The notes: generated from the sequence alone by a model not told the origin. Positions 11,642 to 23,285 are shown, numbered from the stretch's first letter. The stretch is DNA of 64,000 bases from Magicicada septendecula (GCA_034769895.1 CM068373.1:282873879-282937878); one strand, 5' to 3'. Translations and numbers: made by a program.

Positions 11642-12985
11642 GGAAAACGTTAACATATGTTCGTGGAGTTACGCTCTGACAACGTTGCGAGGCTGAGTTG
11701 CTTCTTTACGTATTCTACGTCTCGAGTTAGCTGTGCAGTCAATCGTGGTACCGTAGAGCGGGAATCTCCTCAGGGGAACAGTAGTGAGACTACTGCACTG
11801 CAGATGCTTCTGAGTAAATAATATCTTACGGAGTACTGTGTACTGTGAGCAGCACCGTTTTCTTGAATTAACGTTTAATAATTGAGCGACTCAATGCAAC
11901 TAAATCTAATGGTTTTAACTGAGCGCCACACATTTGAAGCTGAAATGTGGTTGTACGCGTAACGGAAGTCTTAATGTTTGAGAAGAACAGGGTGAAGATA
12001 CGATAAGTTTCTACTGTATTACGTTTTAGAGACAACATTTAAAACACTTTCGATTGCGGTCACCTTTGGAACCATTTCACACCGTTTATAAAATCCTTTT
12101 ATTGTTGAATAGGCCTACTCATAAAAAGATTATAATTTTCAAGTTATCCTAAAATCAATGCCAAACTTTTTCCATTATATTGCCTACAATTAATAATGTA
12201 TACTATGTATTGCATACTTTCTTTCAAATTGCAGTTAATAATAGCTTTTTTGTAGTAGTTTTTTGTAGTTTTTATAACAAAAAAATTCTTGAAAAATGAG
12301 TTTTCTCATACATCCCGCTTAAAATTTACAAATTTTTACAAACAGATTAACTTAGTTACACGCACAATTTACTGATACCACTTTTTTGAAAAATATCAGT
12401 TTTATTATGTTAAAAAAATATCAGATATAAATAATACTAGGTTCAAATTCCGTACAACTTCACTCTTGTCACATTGCTCTGATAATTCCTGTTAAATTTT
12501 CCATAATAATATAACGGAAATAGAAAAGTAACAGTTATTTAAAGGAAATATCTCTAGTGAAATACTGTGAACACAAAAGGGTAAATAAAAATATGGTGGA
12601 AGCAATTTGGACCTACAACGAAAACTAACCAAACAACGGACGAACGTTTGTAAAAAAACAGCTGCAACAGTTGTTTTGACGAAGTTATAGTCACTTGTAT
12701 CCGTATTATGCTGACTTGAAGCGAGTAACGCTGGTTCTAAAATACCAACAGATGACAACAGTTTGATAATGCAGACCGCGTTTAAACTCGTCGAATCCAC
12801 GGCCTTCGTAATATTACGTGATCCGTACTCAAAGCGTAAACTCAATTCTTCTTTAGCAGTTGAGCCCAACGTGAGCTCTGGGTTCCAACATCAATTTTCT
12901 CCAATGTCTCCTGTCCGTTGTCATCTCAGTGTAATCCCTCACATCAATTCTTCTGAAATCTCCCAGGATATCATCCAATCTCTTT
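11642..12985. other. Unassigned DNA
   Basis: An open frame of 125 codons on the minus strand at 12,492-12,869 (begins MGSTAKEELSLRF) has no recognisable domain. Nothing else stands out. Confidence 0.4.
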
Positions 12986-13440
12986 ATCTGCTTTTATAGA
13001 CTTGTGTCCTCAGGATTTCATTGGCGATAGGCTGATCATCCATCCGCTCTAGGTGACCTAGTGCTTGTATTCGTTGAGCCTTTACAAATCTTACAACGTC
13101 CTCATGCTTCAGTAGCTCATCTATCTTCAGGTTATTCCTTATTCTCCATTTACCAGCTTCCTTAACTAAGCCATTATTGCTTCAGCAGCTCATCTATCTC
13201 CGGGTTATTTCTTATTCTCCATTTACCGGCTTCCTTAACCAAGCCATTATTGCTTCAGTAGCTCATCTATCTCCAGGTTATTTCTTATTCTCCATTTATC
13301 ATCTTCCTTAACCGAGCCATAAACACGTTGTACAATCTTTCTTTTTAACCTTGGTGTGTTTCTTGTTCCTTTTTTGCTAATGTCCATTGGTAAAGTATTA
13401 ACTACAATTGCTTATTCAGTTCGTGGTCCTTCAGTCTTTC
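12986..13440 (-). pseudogene. LINE ORF2 C-terminal fragment with internal triplication
   Basis: The minus strand reads IDELLKHEDVVRFVKAQRIQ followed by ALGHLERMDDQ, the conserved end of a LINE ORF2 found in many arthropods. Upstream in the coding sense, the KWRIRNN-x-IDELL segment is present three times as 73 bp tandem units. As 73 is not a multiple of three, the frame is lost. Confidence 0.7.
13106..13324. repeat. 73 bp tandem repeat, three units
   Basis: Units start at 13,106, 13,179 and 13,252 at the word GCTTCAG. They differ by a few substitutions and lie within the LINE fragment. Confidence 0.85.
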
Positions 13441-13449
13441 GACTGGTTT

Positions 13450-13710
13450 GTACCCTCCCCGCATATACCCCATGGTGCGTGTGGTACTGAGTCTCTCACA
13501 GGTATATGGGACCTACAGTTTAACGCCGGATCCGAACGGCAATTTTTTTTTTTTTGGGAGGGTTTATACTAGGCAGGATACCTCTCGCTGGGTTGCCATT
13601 ACCTTGCGAGGGGAACGGTCGTATCTAAATCAGATGGCCCCTGGCGGGAATTGAACCCGCGCCGACAGAGTAGTAGCGTCACACGCTAGCCACTACGCCA
13701 CGACCGCTCC
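13450..13710 (-). mobile_element. tRNA-derived SINE
   Basis: The 5' head on the minus strand (13,710-13,636) resembles a tRNA. It has an A-box-like TGGCGTAGTGG and a B-box GGTTCAATTCC set in a GCGGG/CCCGC T-arm. The first bases (GGAGCGG) do not pair with the last (AGGGGCC), so there is no acceptor stem and it is not a working tRNA. A body of about 190 bp follows, interrupted on the plus strand by a T-run at 13,543-13,555. RNA polymerase III would start near 13,710 and read leftward. Confidence 0.7.
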
Positions 13711-14330
13711 AATGCTTATGAACTAGCCTTAACTTTTCAGACGTAAAGTGAACAGTTCTCATTCCAAATCTAGATTAAATTGTAAGTGCAGCTATATTCC
13801 GTTCCAGACGAGTGTGAGGTAAAGTGCAGGGCCACAAAGGAAACATTTTTCTAGCGCTGTAGTTTCTGTGACGTACAGATTATCTCGGAATAAATTTACT
13901 TTTCCATCTTCCTTGAATCCATTAAATGTGAAACCACAGATTAAGGTATAAAGTTTAAGGAGATTGAGAGAAATTGACTTTCCGAAGTGTACCAAAGGAT
14001 AACAGACTACACTTGTTTTTGTTGGCTGACACTGTGACTGCATTAACGTAAATTAAAGGAAAAATCAAGAAAAAAGGTTTCCAACATGTGTGTGGTTGCG
14101 TTCTTATAAATTTTACCTAAATAAAAGAATTGATTGTGGTCTTGTTTTGCTGGAGGTTTGTACAAAACAAATCCTCCGACATGATATTTTTTGTTTCATA
14201 TCATGGAACGATGAACAGCGGATACCTTCACGGTACTACGTTATTTATAGTATCATGTCCTCATCTATGTTCTTACCTTCTCTCAAAAGCTCCAAAAAGT
14301 AGAACTGCATTATGGAAAAGGTGTTGTGGA
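13711..14330. other. Unassigned DNA
   Basis: No recognisable coding or repeat structure. Overlapping short frames near 14,090-14,500 show no family signature. Confidence 0.4.
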
Positions 14331-15207
14331 CAGGGGCGGATTAGAAGCGCGTGGTGCCCTATGCTGGCATCAGACTGGTGCCCCCCACATCAAAATTCAA
14401 CCTTTTATCTGTTATATACACTGATAAATGGATACACATTTTCGAAAGTTAACAATTATTTCATTAAACTCTCAAATTACAACACACATTTAGCTAAATA
14501 GTGATTACAATGAGTACGGTAGTACTTAAGCTTAACGCATTTGAATCGGTCAATTTTTTCTCTCGATTTTGCTGTAACTAAGTCTTGTATAATTTTTTCT
14601 AAATCGAGCCATTGAAGTATTCAACTTTGCTAACGAAGATTCTCTCATCTCCCGTAGTTGAACTCAAAATATCTTTAATGCGTTTTAATACAGAAAATGA
14701 TCTTTCAGATTCGAAGTTAGCTGTTGGAATCGTCAAAAACAGACGATAAGGAATGTATGTATTCGGAAGTATATCAATAATTTTACAATCAATAACCCAG
14801 TTTAATACTTTGAGCGGACAAACTGTAGTATCATGAAATCTATCATCTTTATTCGAGCGATTTGAAAACAAACCTCTTTCTTGTAATTTTACTCGTGGGG
14901 GAAAGTGCTTTAATTCTATTAGAAAATCGTTATTTAATGTAAATGTCTATAAGAGCTTCTATACTTCTATTTACTTTGAGTAAATTGCTACGTGTTTAAA
15001 AAGCATAAGGCGAACTCTTCGAAAAGTGTGCACACACCTTTTTATAATTTTGCATTGAGGACATTTGATTTTTGTTTTTTTTTTTATCACATTTGTTATC
15101 ATCAAAACGTTTCTGTGATTTAGGGCTGGATGGTGCTCCATCTGACAGCGGAGACCCTGGTGCCCGGTGCTGCAGCATACCCCAGCGTTATGGATAATCC
15201 GCCACTG
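14331..15207 (-). mobile_element. Internally deleted hAT transposon
   Basis: The left end CAGGGGCGGATTAG and the right end (inverse) CAGTGGCGGATTAT are hAT-type terminal repeats, followed on both sides by GGTGCCC or GGCACC words. Flanking octamers GTTGTGGA and CTTGTAGG agree at 5 of 8 positions, which could be an old target duplication. The 877 bp contain only the C-terminal end of a transposase. Confidence 0.7.
14599..14871 (-). pseudogene. hAT transposase C-terminal dimerisation domain
   Basis: The 90-codon frame ends with YRLFLTIPTANFESERSF, then SVLKRIKDILSSTTGDER. This is the hAT family dimerisation motif (PxTxxxxERSFSxLKRIK) found at the C terminus of hobo/Ac-type transposases and their zinc-finger MYM relatives. 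Upstream catalytic parts are absent, so it is a relic inside the deleted element at 14,331-15,207. Confidence 0.75.
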
Positions 15208-15475
15208 CTTGTAGGGGGTCCACGCTGCAGTGCATTAGAGATCAGGAGGTAACTGCATAGTTTGTTTTAGTCACCATAAATTCAACGGCCACGTAGAACA
15301 CATGTCTGATTATTGGTAGTCTCAAAAGTTGCTAGGCTGGTTTCCACCTAGACAACGGAAACTGGATAGACCCAGGACAACGTTGTAGTAAGATGTCCTC
15401 GATGAGATGGGGAAAAGAGGTTTCAACGCAGTGGTTGTTGAGACAGAAACCTTCGGTTTGCAGAATGTAAGAGAC
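15208..15475. other. Unassigned DNA between two hAT elements
   Basis: Nothing recognisable; the last 8 bp (TAAGAGAC) are the target duplication of the next element. Confidence 0.5.
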
Positions 15476-16327
15476 TAGAGGTGTGGTAAACTAGTATTTA
15501 AAAATAACAGGTACCAAGGAAACCGTTTCAAAAAAATAACACGTACAAATACCTGTTATTATATACGTATTATACATATACCTTTATTATATAATTTGTT
15601 TGAAGCAATAAATGGAAACTAAAAGTATTAACAGTGTTGCTTTACACCGTGGCTTTATTAAGCTGTTACTGTTTAACAGAAAATAAGAAACAAGAGAATT
15701 TGTAGGATTATCTACCTTTAGGAACACAAATCCTAGTTTCCACTAGGAGTAAACAAACTGACATAGATTTAGTATTAAATTATTGAGTTCATTTTGGTTA
15801 GACAAATCAGTTGCAAAAATCAGGCAATGAAATTTAGAGTGCAAGTAATAGCATAACAAAGAATGTAAAAAAATTTACGTGAGATGTGCAGTGAAGTTAA
15901 AATCGTCTCCGAAATCACATTAACAAAAAGTACTGTATGGCCTATCATCCACTCTGTAGGTTATAACACATTGTATTTCGCTTTTACAAAATTACCAAGT
16001 TGGTGACTAGTGTAATATATAATTTGTTATTATAATCTGTATTATATATCCGCATAACACACGAGAATAAATGTAACAGCAGTATGATTTTTTTGATTTA
16101 TTAAAAACAGCTTCGTCTCTTTAGCATAAAGATATTCTGAACCTCGCAGTTTTGTTTTGCATGTATGGCAATCGGCACATGCGCAGAATGAAGTAGTCAG
16201 CACCAAAAAGTAGCTTTGTACTCGTGTACTCGTAATACTCCTAATATTTGTAGTATTCGTTTACTTGTTTAATGTAAACAAAATATTGTTCCAAAAATCC
16301 TGTTATAGGTATATCGGCCCACCTCTA
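15476..16327. mobile_element. Non-autonomous hAT element with target duplication
   Basis: Terminal repeats TAGAGGTGTGG (left) and TAGAGGTGGGC (right, inverse) are flanked by TAAGAGAC at 15,468-15,475 and CAAGAGAC at 16,328-16,335, a 7 of 8 match of the length expected for hAT. Both subterminal regions contain AACAGG words, and the right one has repeated CGAGTA words, as in many hAT ends. No transposase is seen in the 852 bp. Confidence 0.75.
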
Positions 16328-17254
16328 CAAGAGACGGCAGTAGCTGTAGAATATTCACAGGGATGGATGTCCTTAACAATACATTAAGTTAAGCAAATTG
16401 TATGTATATAAACATCTGTAAGAATTTCCTACCTTATACCCGGCTTCGAATTAGTTTTGCAGGTCTGTGTGGTCAGCGGCTTTGGAATGTCGTCTACAAC
16501 TTCTGAATACCTTACCTGAAAATAACAAAACATCATGTTAAACACATGCCTACACTCGCTCAGTTTTTACATCGTATAATAGGCCTACTATTTATTATTA
16601 GCATAAGTTGGTATTACGTTTAACACCCTGCATGATTAAAAATGACTGAATATTATAACGCCCGATCTGCAGTTACGCGGGACTGTGAGAAGAAATCCAA
16701 AGTGATATTCACTTCATCTGCCTCACGTCCTTCTGAGACTACCGTACGTTGGTGGTATTAAAAGAAAGTGTTGATAGTGTTGATAGAAGGTGAACTAAGA
16801 ATGGCAAAAAAAGCGCTAAGTTATATGTATGTATCTTTAATTGTATTTGTAGGTAAGTAGAGAAATTGTCCTTTTTAATGTTAGTACAGCTAACGTTTGA
16901 CTGCCCCTCGTATACACAGTTCACCGTAAGTAATCGAATTAAAAAACATTTTACTGTTTTAAATCAAGCTGTTATACAGTATACGGCTTCGCATGTTACA
17001 ATACAGACCAATTACTAACTTGTTTGACATGCGACATCAGAAGTGATATTAATATCCGCAGTTTGTGGGAAGCTGGCCCGCATTGACTGACTAGCGCTCC
17101 GTGTGTCCGTGTCAGGTCAAGGTCCTGACCTCATATCACCATCACAGTGCTATTTCGATCTAGACACCCCCACCCCCAGCGCAATGTAACCTAGTAGGAA
17201 CACTTTGGGTTCGCTGATTGTGTTGCAAGCAATCTCATTACCACCACACACATT

Positions 17255-17256
<2 letters not shown>
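16328..17256. other. Unassigned DNA
   Basis: No recognisable coding or repeats apart from short CA tracts at the right edge. Confidence 0.45.

Positions 17257-17304
<48 letters not shown>
17257..17304. repeat. (CA)n microsatellite
   Basis: About 24 CA units. Confidence 0.95.
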
Positions 17305-17306
<2 letters not shown>

Positions 17307-17439
17307 AGTACTTAGTGCAACGATAGGCTGTTTCCTGATACTCCACTACAATACCACGTTCGATACCGAACGGCAAATAAAGCTATAGGCAATTAGTGGC
17401 GAGTACTATGCGAACCTACTGCACCTTTTAAACAACGAA

Positions 17440-17830
17440 TTAAAGAAAGAAACCTCCACATTTAGCGAGAAAGAAAGCTCCGTTCCACCAAGACAATGCA
17501 CCATTGTCAGTTTTGAAAACCATTGCGATGGTTTAAATCAAAGAATTGAAGTTGGAGTTGCTTCCTGACCGACTATAAACGTCCGATTTCGCCCTGAACG
17601 ACTTCTCTTTCCTAACCTCAAAAATGTCTCGGTGAAAAAAGGTTTACTGACGACGATCAAGTCAGCGATGCTTTAAATGGGTACTTTAGGTACCTCGCAC
17701 ACATGCTTATTGGTGGGTAGCATAATCGCTGTAGAACATCGTTGAAAAAAAAATTGAATGGAGGTTATGTGGAGAAATACGAGAACTTCGTAAATTTAAA
17801 TTAATCCCAAAAAAATGTTTTGTTTCTTAC
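17440..17830 (+). pseudogene. Mariner transposase C-terminal remnant
   Basis: The plus strand encodes KAPFHQDNAP at about 17,475-17,505, holding the second Asp (QDNAP) of the mariner DDD triad. Then come LELLP, a damaged form of the PYSPDLAPSDYFLFP block (DFALNDFSFL), and KKVY with later words. Several stops and frame changes are present. The N-terminal DNA-binding half is missing, and terminal repeats were not identified. Confidence 0.65.
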
Positions 17831-17969
17831 TGAGGCCCATGATTTTTCACCGTATCCTCATATAGCAACAGAGAAAAAGATACAAATTCAATATCAACAA
17901 ACAACAGACAGTAAAATATTATAATGAGCATAAAAATAAAATACTTCTTAGGCTTACATGGCCGGAGTC

Positions 17970-18188
17970 AATGTTATTAAAATCCATTCCCGGGCTGTCT
18001 GGCCGTGGTCCATTGTTTCTTTATAAAACAGACGTTTCGCCAGTACTATCGACTGCCATCAGCAGTGTAAAAAATCGAGCTGCACTAACGTAGAGTGGTA
18101 CACGTTTATGGTACTGCTGAACCGTCTGTTTTAGAAAGAAACAATGGACCACGGCAAAACAGCCCGCGAGTGGATTTTAATGAACATT
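17970..18188. repeat. Inverted repeat (70 bp arms) with a hammerhead-like core
   Basis: The left arm (17,970-18,037) and right arm (18,122-18,188) are near-perfect inverses, sharing CCGTGGTCCATTGTTTCTTT and AAAACAGACG. The interior is about 85 bp. The left arm, read on the minus strand, runs into a hammerhead-like hairpin. It may be a MITE or a pair of facing Penelope 3' ends. Confidence 0.6.
18029..18062 (-). ncRNA. Degenerate hammerhead-like core
   Basis: The minus strand reads CTGATGG (last core A changed to G), a hairpin CAGT-loop-ACTG, then GCGAAAC. It resembles the Penelope 3' hairpins in this window, but the altered core base makes cleavage unlikely. Confidence 0.35.
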
Positions 18189-18705
18189 AAAATAAAATAA
18201 TTTCATGAATGATATTCTCTTAATCACTGTCCCCGCCGTCATTGCGTGATGGAACTTTATTACAAATGGAGACAGAATAAAACATTTATTCGACATATAA
18301 TTCAGGGTCGTAGCCGTTTGCTTACAGCTCACAAAGTTCTTGCCAAAAAATGTTTTTAAAATTGGTAAGAGTTACGGTCTTCACGTCTATGCATAAAGTA
18401 TTTTCTATCTCTTCTGTCACTAGTAAGCTCCCTCAGCTGCTTTGCAGACCTCGCTCACTATTTTGAACGAAGTACATACATTATTATTACATACGTTTTG
18501 ATACTGGATTATTTTTCAATTATGAGGAAAATTACAAAATCCCCATTACTCTACTATTTCTTTAGTAAGATAACAATCGTAGAGCGCACAATCGTACGAT
18601 AAACATTTAAAATTCAAAATATTTGAATTTTGGTTACACCTTTAAAAAAATGTTAAATCTATTTTTAAACCCTTGTGTCCCAAAATTTTTAATTTTCAAA
18701 ATTTT
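18189..18705. other. Unassigned DNA
   Basis: Nothing recognised beyond a short palindromic AAATTCAAAATATTTGAAT word at 18,609. Confidence 0.45.
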
Positions 18706-18945
18706 AACACTACATTGGGTTGTCGGTTAAAATTCTCTTTAATTTGATACCTCACATAAAGTTTTGCTATGTTGTCACCCACCTTTTGGATACTGACGTC
18801 AAAATTAAAAAAAATGTAAAAAGTGAACACTACATTCAGATTGTGGTTCAAATTCCCTTTAGTTTGATATCCAAGATGACCTCCTGCGATTTTTTCATAA
18901 TTTTGCCCACAACATTTTCGCCTCCCACCCCTATCAATCTGAGAT
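18706..18945. repeat. Degenerate 120 bp direct repeat, two units
   Basis: AACACTACATT begins units at 18,706 and 18,826; both continue with a GGTT-AAATTC-CTTTA-TTTGATA pattern. A short GACA run follows at 18,996-19,012. Probably part of an unidentified interspersed element. Confidence 0.55.
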
Positions 18946-19509
18946 TTTTACGAAGATTTGTTGATGCGTTCATAAGTTAACGTGAGACATACCCCAGACA
19001 GACAGACAGACAAATGCGAAACTGTCGAGTAAAAACTGAGAACTCGCTTCGTTCGTTCAAAATATGTACGTGTTTATGCTTGTACACGGTATAGGCCTAT
19101 AACGTTCGAGTGTGTTTACACGTGTATTTATGTAGAGCCTCATGTTAATACGTACGGAGAGATTCTTGAAAATGGTTGCATACGTCGTAATCACAACCGC
19201 AAATTGTTAAATGGAGGAAACATGCAACACACGGTCATAGGTACCGTATGTCCTTATAATCCCGTTCTCATGCAGCCAGAACAGCCACAAAGTTGTGTCT
19301 GTCGTGTGCCACTTTGTTTAATATCGTGGCTTAACTTTGCGGATTTCACGAAGTTAATATAAACACACACACACACATTTTGCACGTTTCTATACTTCTT
19401 CATTATAACTAGAATAGACTTCTCTAAATAATACTGTAATATTACACTTAGTATTTACACACGCACACTCCCACCAACCTATACGCATACACAAAGTACG
19501 TACAGTAAA
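18946..19509. other. Unassigned DNA
   Basis: Contains the GACA run and an ACACACAC tract at 19,363; no coding recognised. Confidence 0.45.
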
Positions 19510-19863
19510 TGTATGTAAAGTGAAAGGGAAGTATACAAAAATTCCTGTTATCGAGGAATTCGTGTTATCAAGGTTAAGATAACAAAAGTTCTTGTTATCA
19601 AGGTCCTGCTTCATAACATTCCGCTTACTAAGCTCGCTGCCGTGAGTAATTCGTCTGATAGAGGTTCTGTTGAGTAAAACATCGTGTTATAAAGGTTAAT
19701 TGGTACAGTATTTTGTTCTCAAATCAACAAATATTCGGCTTATCAAGGTTTATAACTAAGGAATTTCGGGTTATAGAGGTATTTTTAACATTTAGTGTTA
19801 TGGCACATTCAAGGGGATTGAAAAAAATTCGTGTTATTGAGGTTCGTGGTATCAGGTGTCACT

Positions 19864-19864
<1 letters not shown>
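19510..19864. mobile_element. Pogo/Tigger-like terminal region with iterons
   Basis: The block repeats the word GTTATCAAGGT and variants (GTTATCGAGG, GTTATAAAGG, GTTATTGAGG) at least seven times at irregular spacing. It ends in GGTGTCACTG followed by TA. This matches the CAGTG...CCTCGATAAC form of pogo-type termini, with TA as the target site. Only one end is visible, next to a long (CA)n. Confidence 0.5.

Positions 19865-19865
<1 letters not shown>

Positions 19866-19960
<95 letters not shown>
19866..19960. repeat. Long (CA)n microsatellite
   Basis: About 47 CA units with one CCCA interruption near 19,931. Confidence 0.97.
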
Positions 19961-19966
19961 TGCACA

Positions 19967-22223
19967 CGTTTCTTTAGTATACTGTGATCAGAAAATGCAG
20001 TGCGTGTTGATGAATATTCAAAAGTCGAATAAACCCATTACCTAATCACATTTGATCTGAATATTATGTATACATTAATAATGTAAATTAATCTATTTGT
20101 ATTATTTACATATTATTAACGAAACAGTTTTTTATTACCTTAATCAGTTTACTTGTCAGTTATATTTGTCTGAAATATGTTACAATTGTACAATAAAACA
20201 TGGAAATGCATTTTACCCATTCAATACGGGAACATAGTTAAAACTATAACCGAAATACTAATTTATTGGCGTTTTTGTGGTAAAAGTAAGAAAATACATT
20301 AATTACTAAAGTTTTTACTTTTTGTATTTAAAAGATATAATTACTTCATTTTTGCTTGTCTTCTAAGGTAGAATTCACATACCGAATTGTGCAAATTAGG
20401 CTATATTCGAATTCTTTTCAAACGATAACAACTATTACACATATATAGTCTATTTTAATGGAAAGTAAATTTATTCACTCATGCTGTAATTATTTACATT
20501 TTTAACAAAAAGGTATTTCTTACTCAAAATTTGTAATAATACGTAGAAGAAGTTTACGATTTTAGTCTGGAATACATCCACATAATCAGCAACTGTTGTA
20601 CGGATAAGAAATACAATGTTAAAAGAAATCACTACAAAGCAATTTCGGCATAATTTACCAAAGTGACAGTACTAAAATCAAATAATTCCAAAATTTATTT
20701 TATTATATTTGTCTAAGGAATTATATTTTACACGATAAGATAATTATTAATTATTTTTAGTGATTATGAATAACTTAGAATATGCTTTATAAAATATATT
20801 ACATTAGTCGCCACTAGATTATTTTAGTAGTAAATATTGTATTCAAAGACTAAACGTGGCCTACGTACACGGCTAAACAATAACAACAGCAAAAATACAT
20901 TACTGGATATATAATAATAATACAGTGCATTTACAATTCAATTATTATTTTTGTTTTGAATATTTGTTTTATTAAAATTTTATTTGTTTTAACATAACCT
21001 TCAAGCTTATAAAACTCTCTAAAACTTTTGAGTTTTTAGAGTATAAATATTAGCTTCAAAATTTTATCCTAGTACAAAAGATCAAAAGTTTACCTGATTT
21101 ACTGATGTTAAATTCTAATCTTCGTATTTAGTTCCTCACTAATGAAATGTTACAAAATACGACACAGAATAAAATGACAAAATCCATTAACCAAACATGT
21201 CTTCTTCTTCCTCAGCTTTCGTTGTTAACAGATTTTGTCGTAAATTAATTTCAAATGGTTTTAATTAACTAAATTCACGTAGTACATTTATAATGTCGCT
21301 TTTATACAAAGTCAGAAAGGAGTGCTCGTAAGAGTACAAATAATTATCAATGTAATAACCAAATAATTTTTTCTTATATTACACATTATTTTTTGGATGT
21401 GGGTTCGAGACCCTTTATAATATGAAACGATGTATTGATTTAATATTTCAACAACATATTTTGCATCACTTTCATTTGATTAACATTTATCAATTAAAAT
21501 TTATATTTACATTATTATACTTTTGTTTATATTTATATTGCGTTTATATACATTTTAAAATAAGTCTGGACAATATTCACCATATATTCACCATATTAGG
21601 CGTTGTTTCAACGCCTAAAAATTAAAAAAAAATGTTTAATGTTATTAAATAAATTTGGTTTAATCAAATTGACACAATTACTGATACTAAATATCATAAA
21701 TAATATATTATCTGTTGGTTAACTGTAAATATTTTAATATCGTAGACTGTTTTCTCAATTTTATTTATTAAAATTAGGCAAAGATGACTACTGGACATAT
21801 AGGCCTACTTTGTTATAACTAATATTCTTGTTATTAACATATATCAAATATAATTTGTTAATATAAGTTAATTGTATATGCATCTGATATTAGAGCTATT
21901 TTTTTCCGTAGACAAAAATTATATTGTTCTTATTTGCTTCTTCTCTGGTTTTTTAGTGCCTCCAGTGATAGAACATTCTGCATGTAAGAAAATATACGAG
22001 TTCCGCACTACTTTAGAGATCCGCCTAAAACCAGGACCGCGATTCAACCAAATGAAACTGAAACAGTACATAATAAAATACTAATAATAAATTATTATTA
22101 TTATTATAAATACCGTAAATAATAATAATAGATGATAAAAATATCGTTAACTATTGTACAATAACATACTTTAAGTCAGAGTATTTTCTATTTTCTTAAA
22201 TATTAATAGTAATTAAGAGTCCG

Positions 22224-22225
<2 letters not shown>
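19967..22225. other. Long AT-rich stretch without recognised features
   Basis: Stop codons are dense in all frames. The few open frames (e.g. 21,422-21,625) are low-complexity. A TTATTATTATT run lies near 22,090. Confidence 0.55.

Positions 22226-22303
<78 letters not shown>
22226..22303. repeat. (CA)n microsatellite
   Basis: About 39 uninterrupted CA units. Confidence 0.97.
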
Positions 22304-22304
<1 letters not shown>

Positions 22305-22559
22305 GCGCACCACAATTTTTTATTAGTCCACTGCGACACGCAAAAAAGAATGTTGTATTTAGCTGTATAATTTAGAGACGCTATAGTATTAAAATATCTA
22401 AACAAATATTACCAGTTTTAATAAATTTGATCTGTAAGTACCCTACTATAAAATTGGAAAAATTGCGATTGATAGAATTTATAATGCGTGATTTCTTACA
22501 CCAATTATTATGACAACATTGATTATTGTCGTTGTGCCGTAGCAGTGAGTTTTAATGTT

Positions 22560-22645
22560 TAACAAGCGTTAATTAACCCAATCAGTATAATTCTGGTGAA
22601 AAACGGTGAAAATAGTTTACGTCTCAGTTAACAAACGGTCCGTTA
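22560..22645. mobile_element. Small MITE, copy B
   Basis: The right end GTTAACAAACGGTCCGTTAG is identical to that of copy A (11,622-11,642). The left end TAACAAGCGTTAATTAACCC is a diverged form of copy A's. About 86 bp long. Confidence 0.55.
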
Positions 22646-23061
22646 GGAAGTGACTCAAAAAAGATTCGTGAAATGGGGCATTTATCTAGTACCTTACTAA
22701 GAGCGCGTTAATATTTTTCGTTAGCATTTTAAAACATTCTAGAAACAACTAATTTAAATGTAAGTGCATGTAATAAATTGAGTGAAAAAAACACAATTTT
22801 CTTATGTTGTTTGCATGTAGGCCTATTCAGTACTTTATTAAATATTAATGTCGGCAATTAAATAAGTTCTTTATGCAATCAGACATTGCTACTTATTTAA
22901 TATTTGTAAATTAAGTATACTAGGGTACATGCACTTGATATTACAATGCCTACTTTTAATTACAATTTTTATAGTTATTAATATTTTTATAATATAAATT
23001 TTTTAAAAATTTTATTATAATTTTAATTATTATATTTTTTATTTAATTTTTTTATAAGAGA
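22646..23061. other. Unassigned AT-rich DNA
   Basis: Very AT-rich, including long A/T-only stretches at 22,970-23,050. Confidence 0.5.
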
Positions 23062-23285
23062 AGTTGGATGTAATATGTCACTCAAAATTCATTTCTTAGA
23101 TTCGCATTTGGATTGTTTCAAAAAATCTTTACGCTGTGAGTGACGAACGTGGTGAACGCTTTCACCAGGAAATATCCACCATGGAAAAATGGAACCCAAA
23201 AATGCTAACTGGCTACTGCTGGAATCTAAAGAGAGATCTACCTATAGCAAATTACAGCAGAAAATCCAACAGAAGTAGATTTTAG
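23062..23285 (+). pseudogene. Fragment of a widespread arthropod ORF of unknown function
   Basis: Frame 1 reads MSLKIHFLDSHLDCF from 23,077. After one frameshift near 23,125-23,140 the text continues AVSDERGERFHQEIS, then MEKWNPKMLTGYCWNLKRD, ending at TAG 23,283-23,285. I recognise the order HFLxSHLDFFP - VSDEHGERFHQDI - MLADYCW from predicted uncharacterised proteins in many arthropod genomes, probably carried by a mobile element. This is memory rather than a search. The N-terminal part is absent. The stop is followed at once by GTAAG. Confidence 0.6.

Noticed and set aside
12492..12869. 125-codon minus-strand ORF
   Set aside because: No recognisable domain, neighbours are repeats, and length is within chance for the window.
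13636..13710. Functional tRNA gene
   Set aside because: A- and B-box-like words are present but the acceptor stem cannot pair; a SINE head explains it better.
19713..20045. 110-codon ORF with a long Thr-His run, and similar Val-Cys or Thr-His ORFs at 4,167, 5,201, 7,644 and 22,196
   Set aside because: Translations of (CA)n or (GT)n microsatellites, not proteins.
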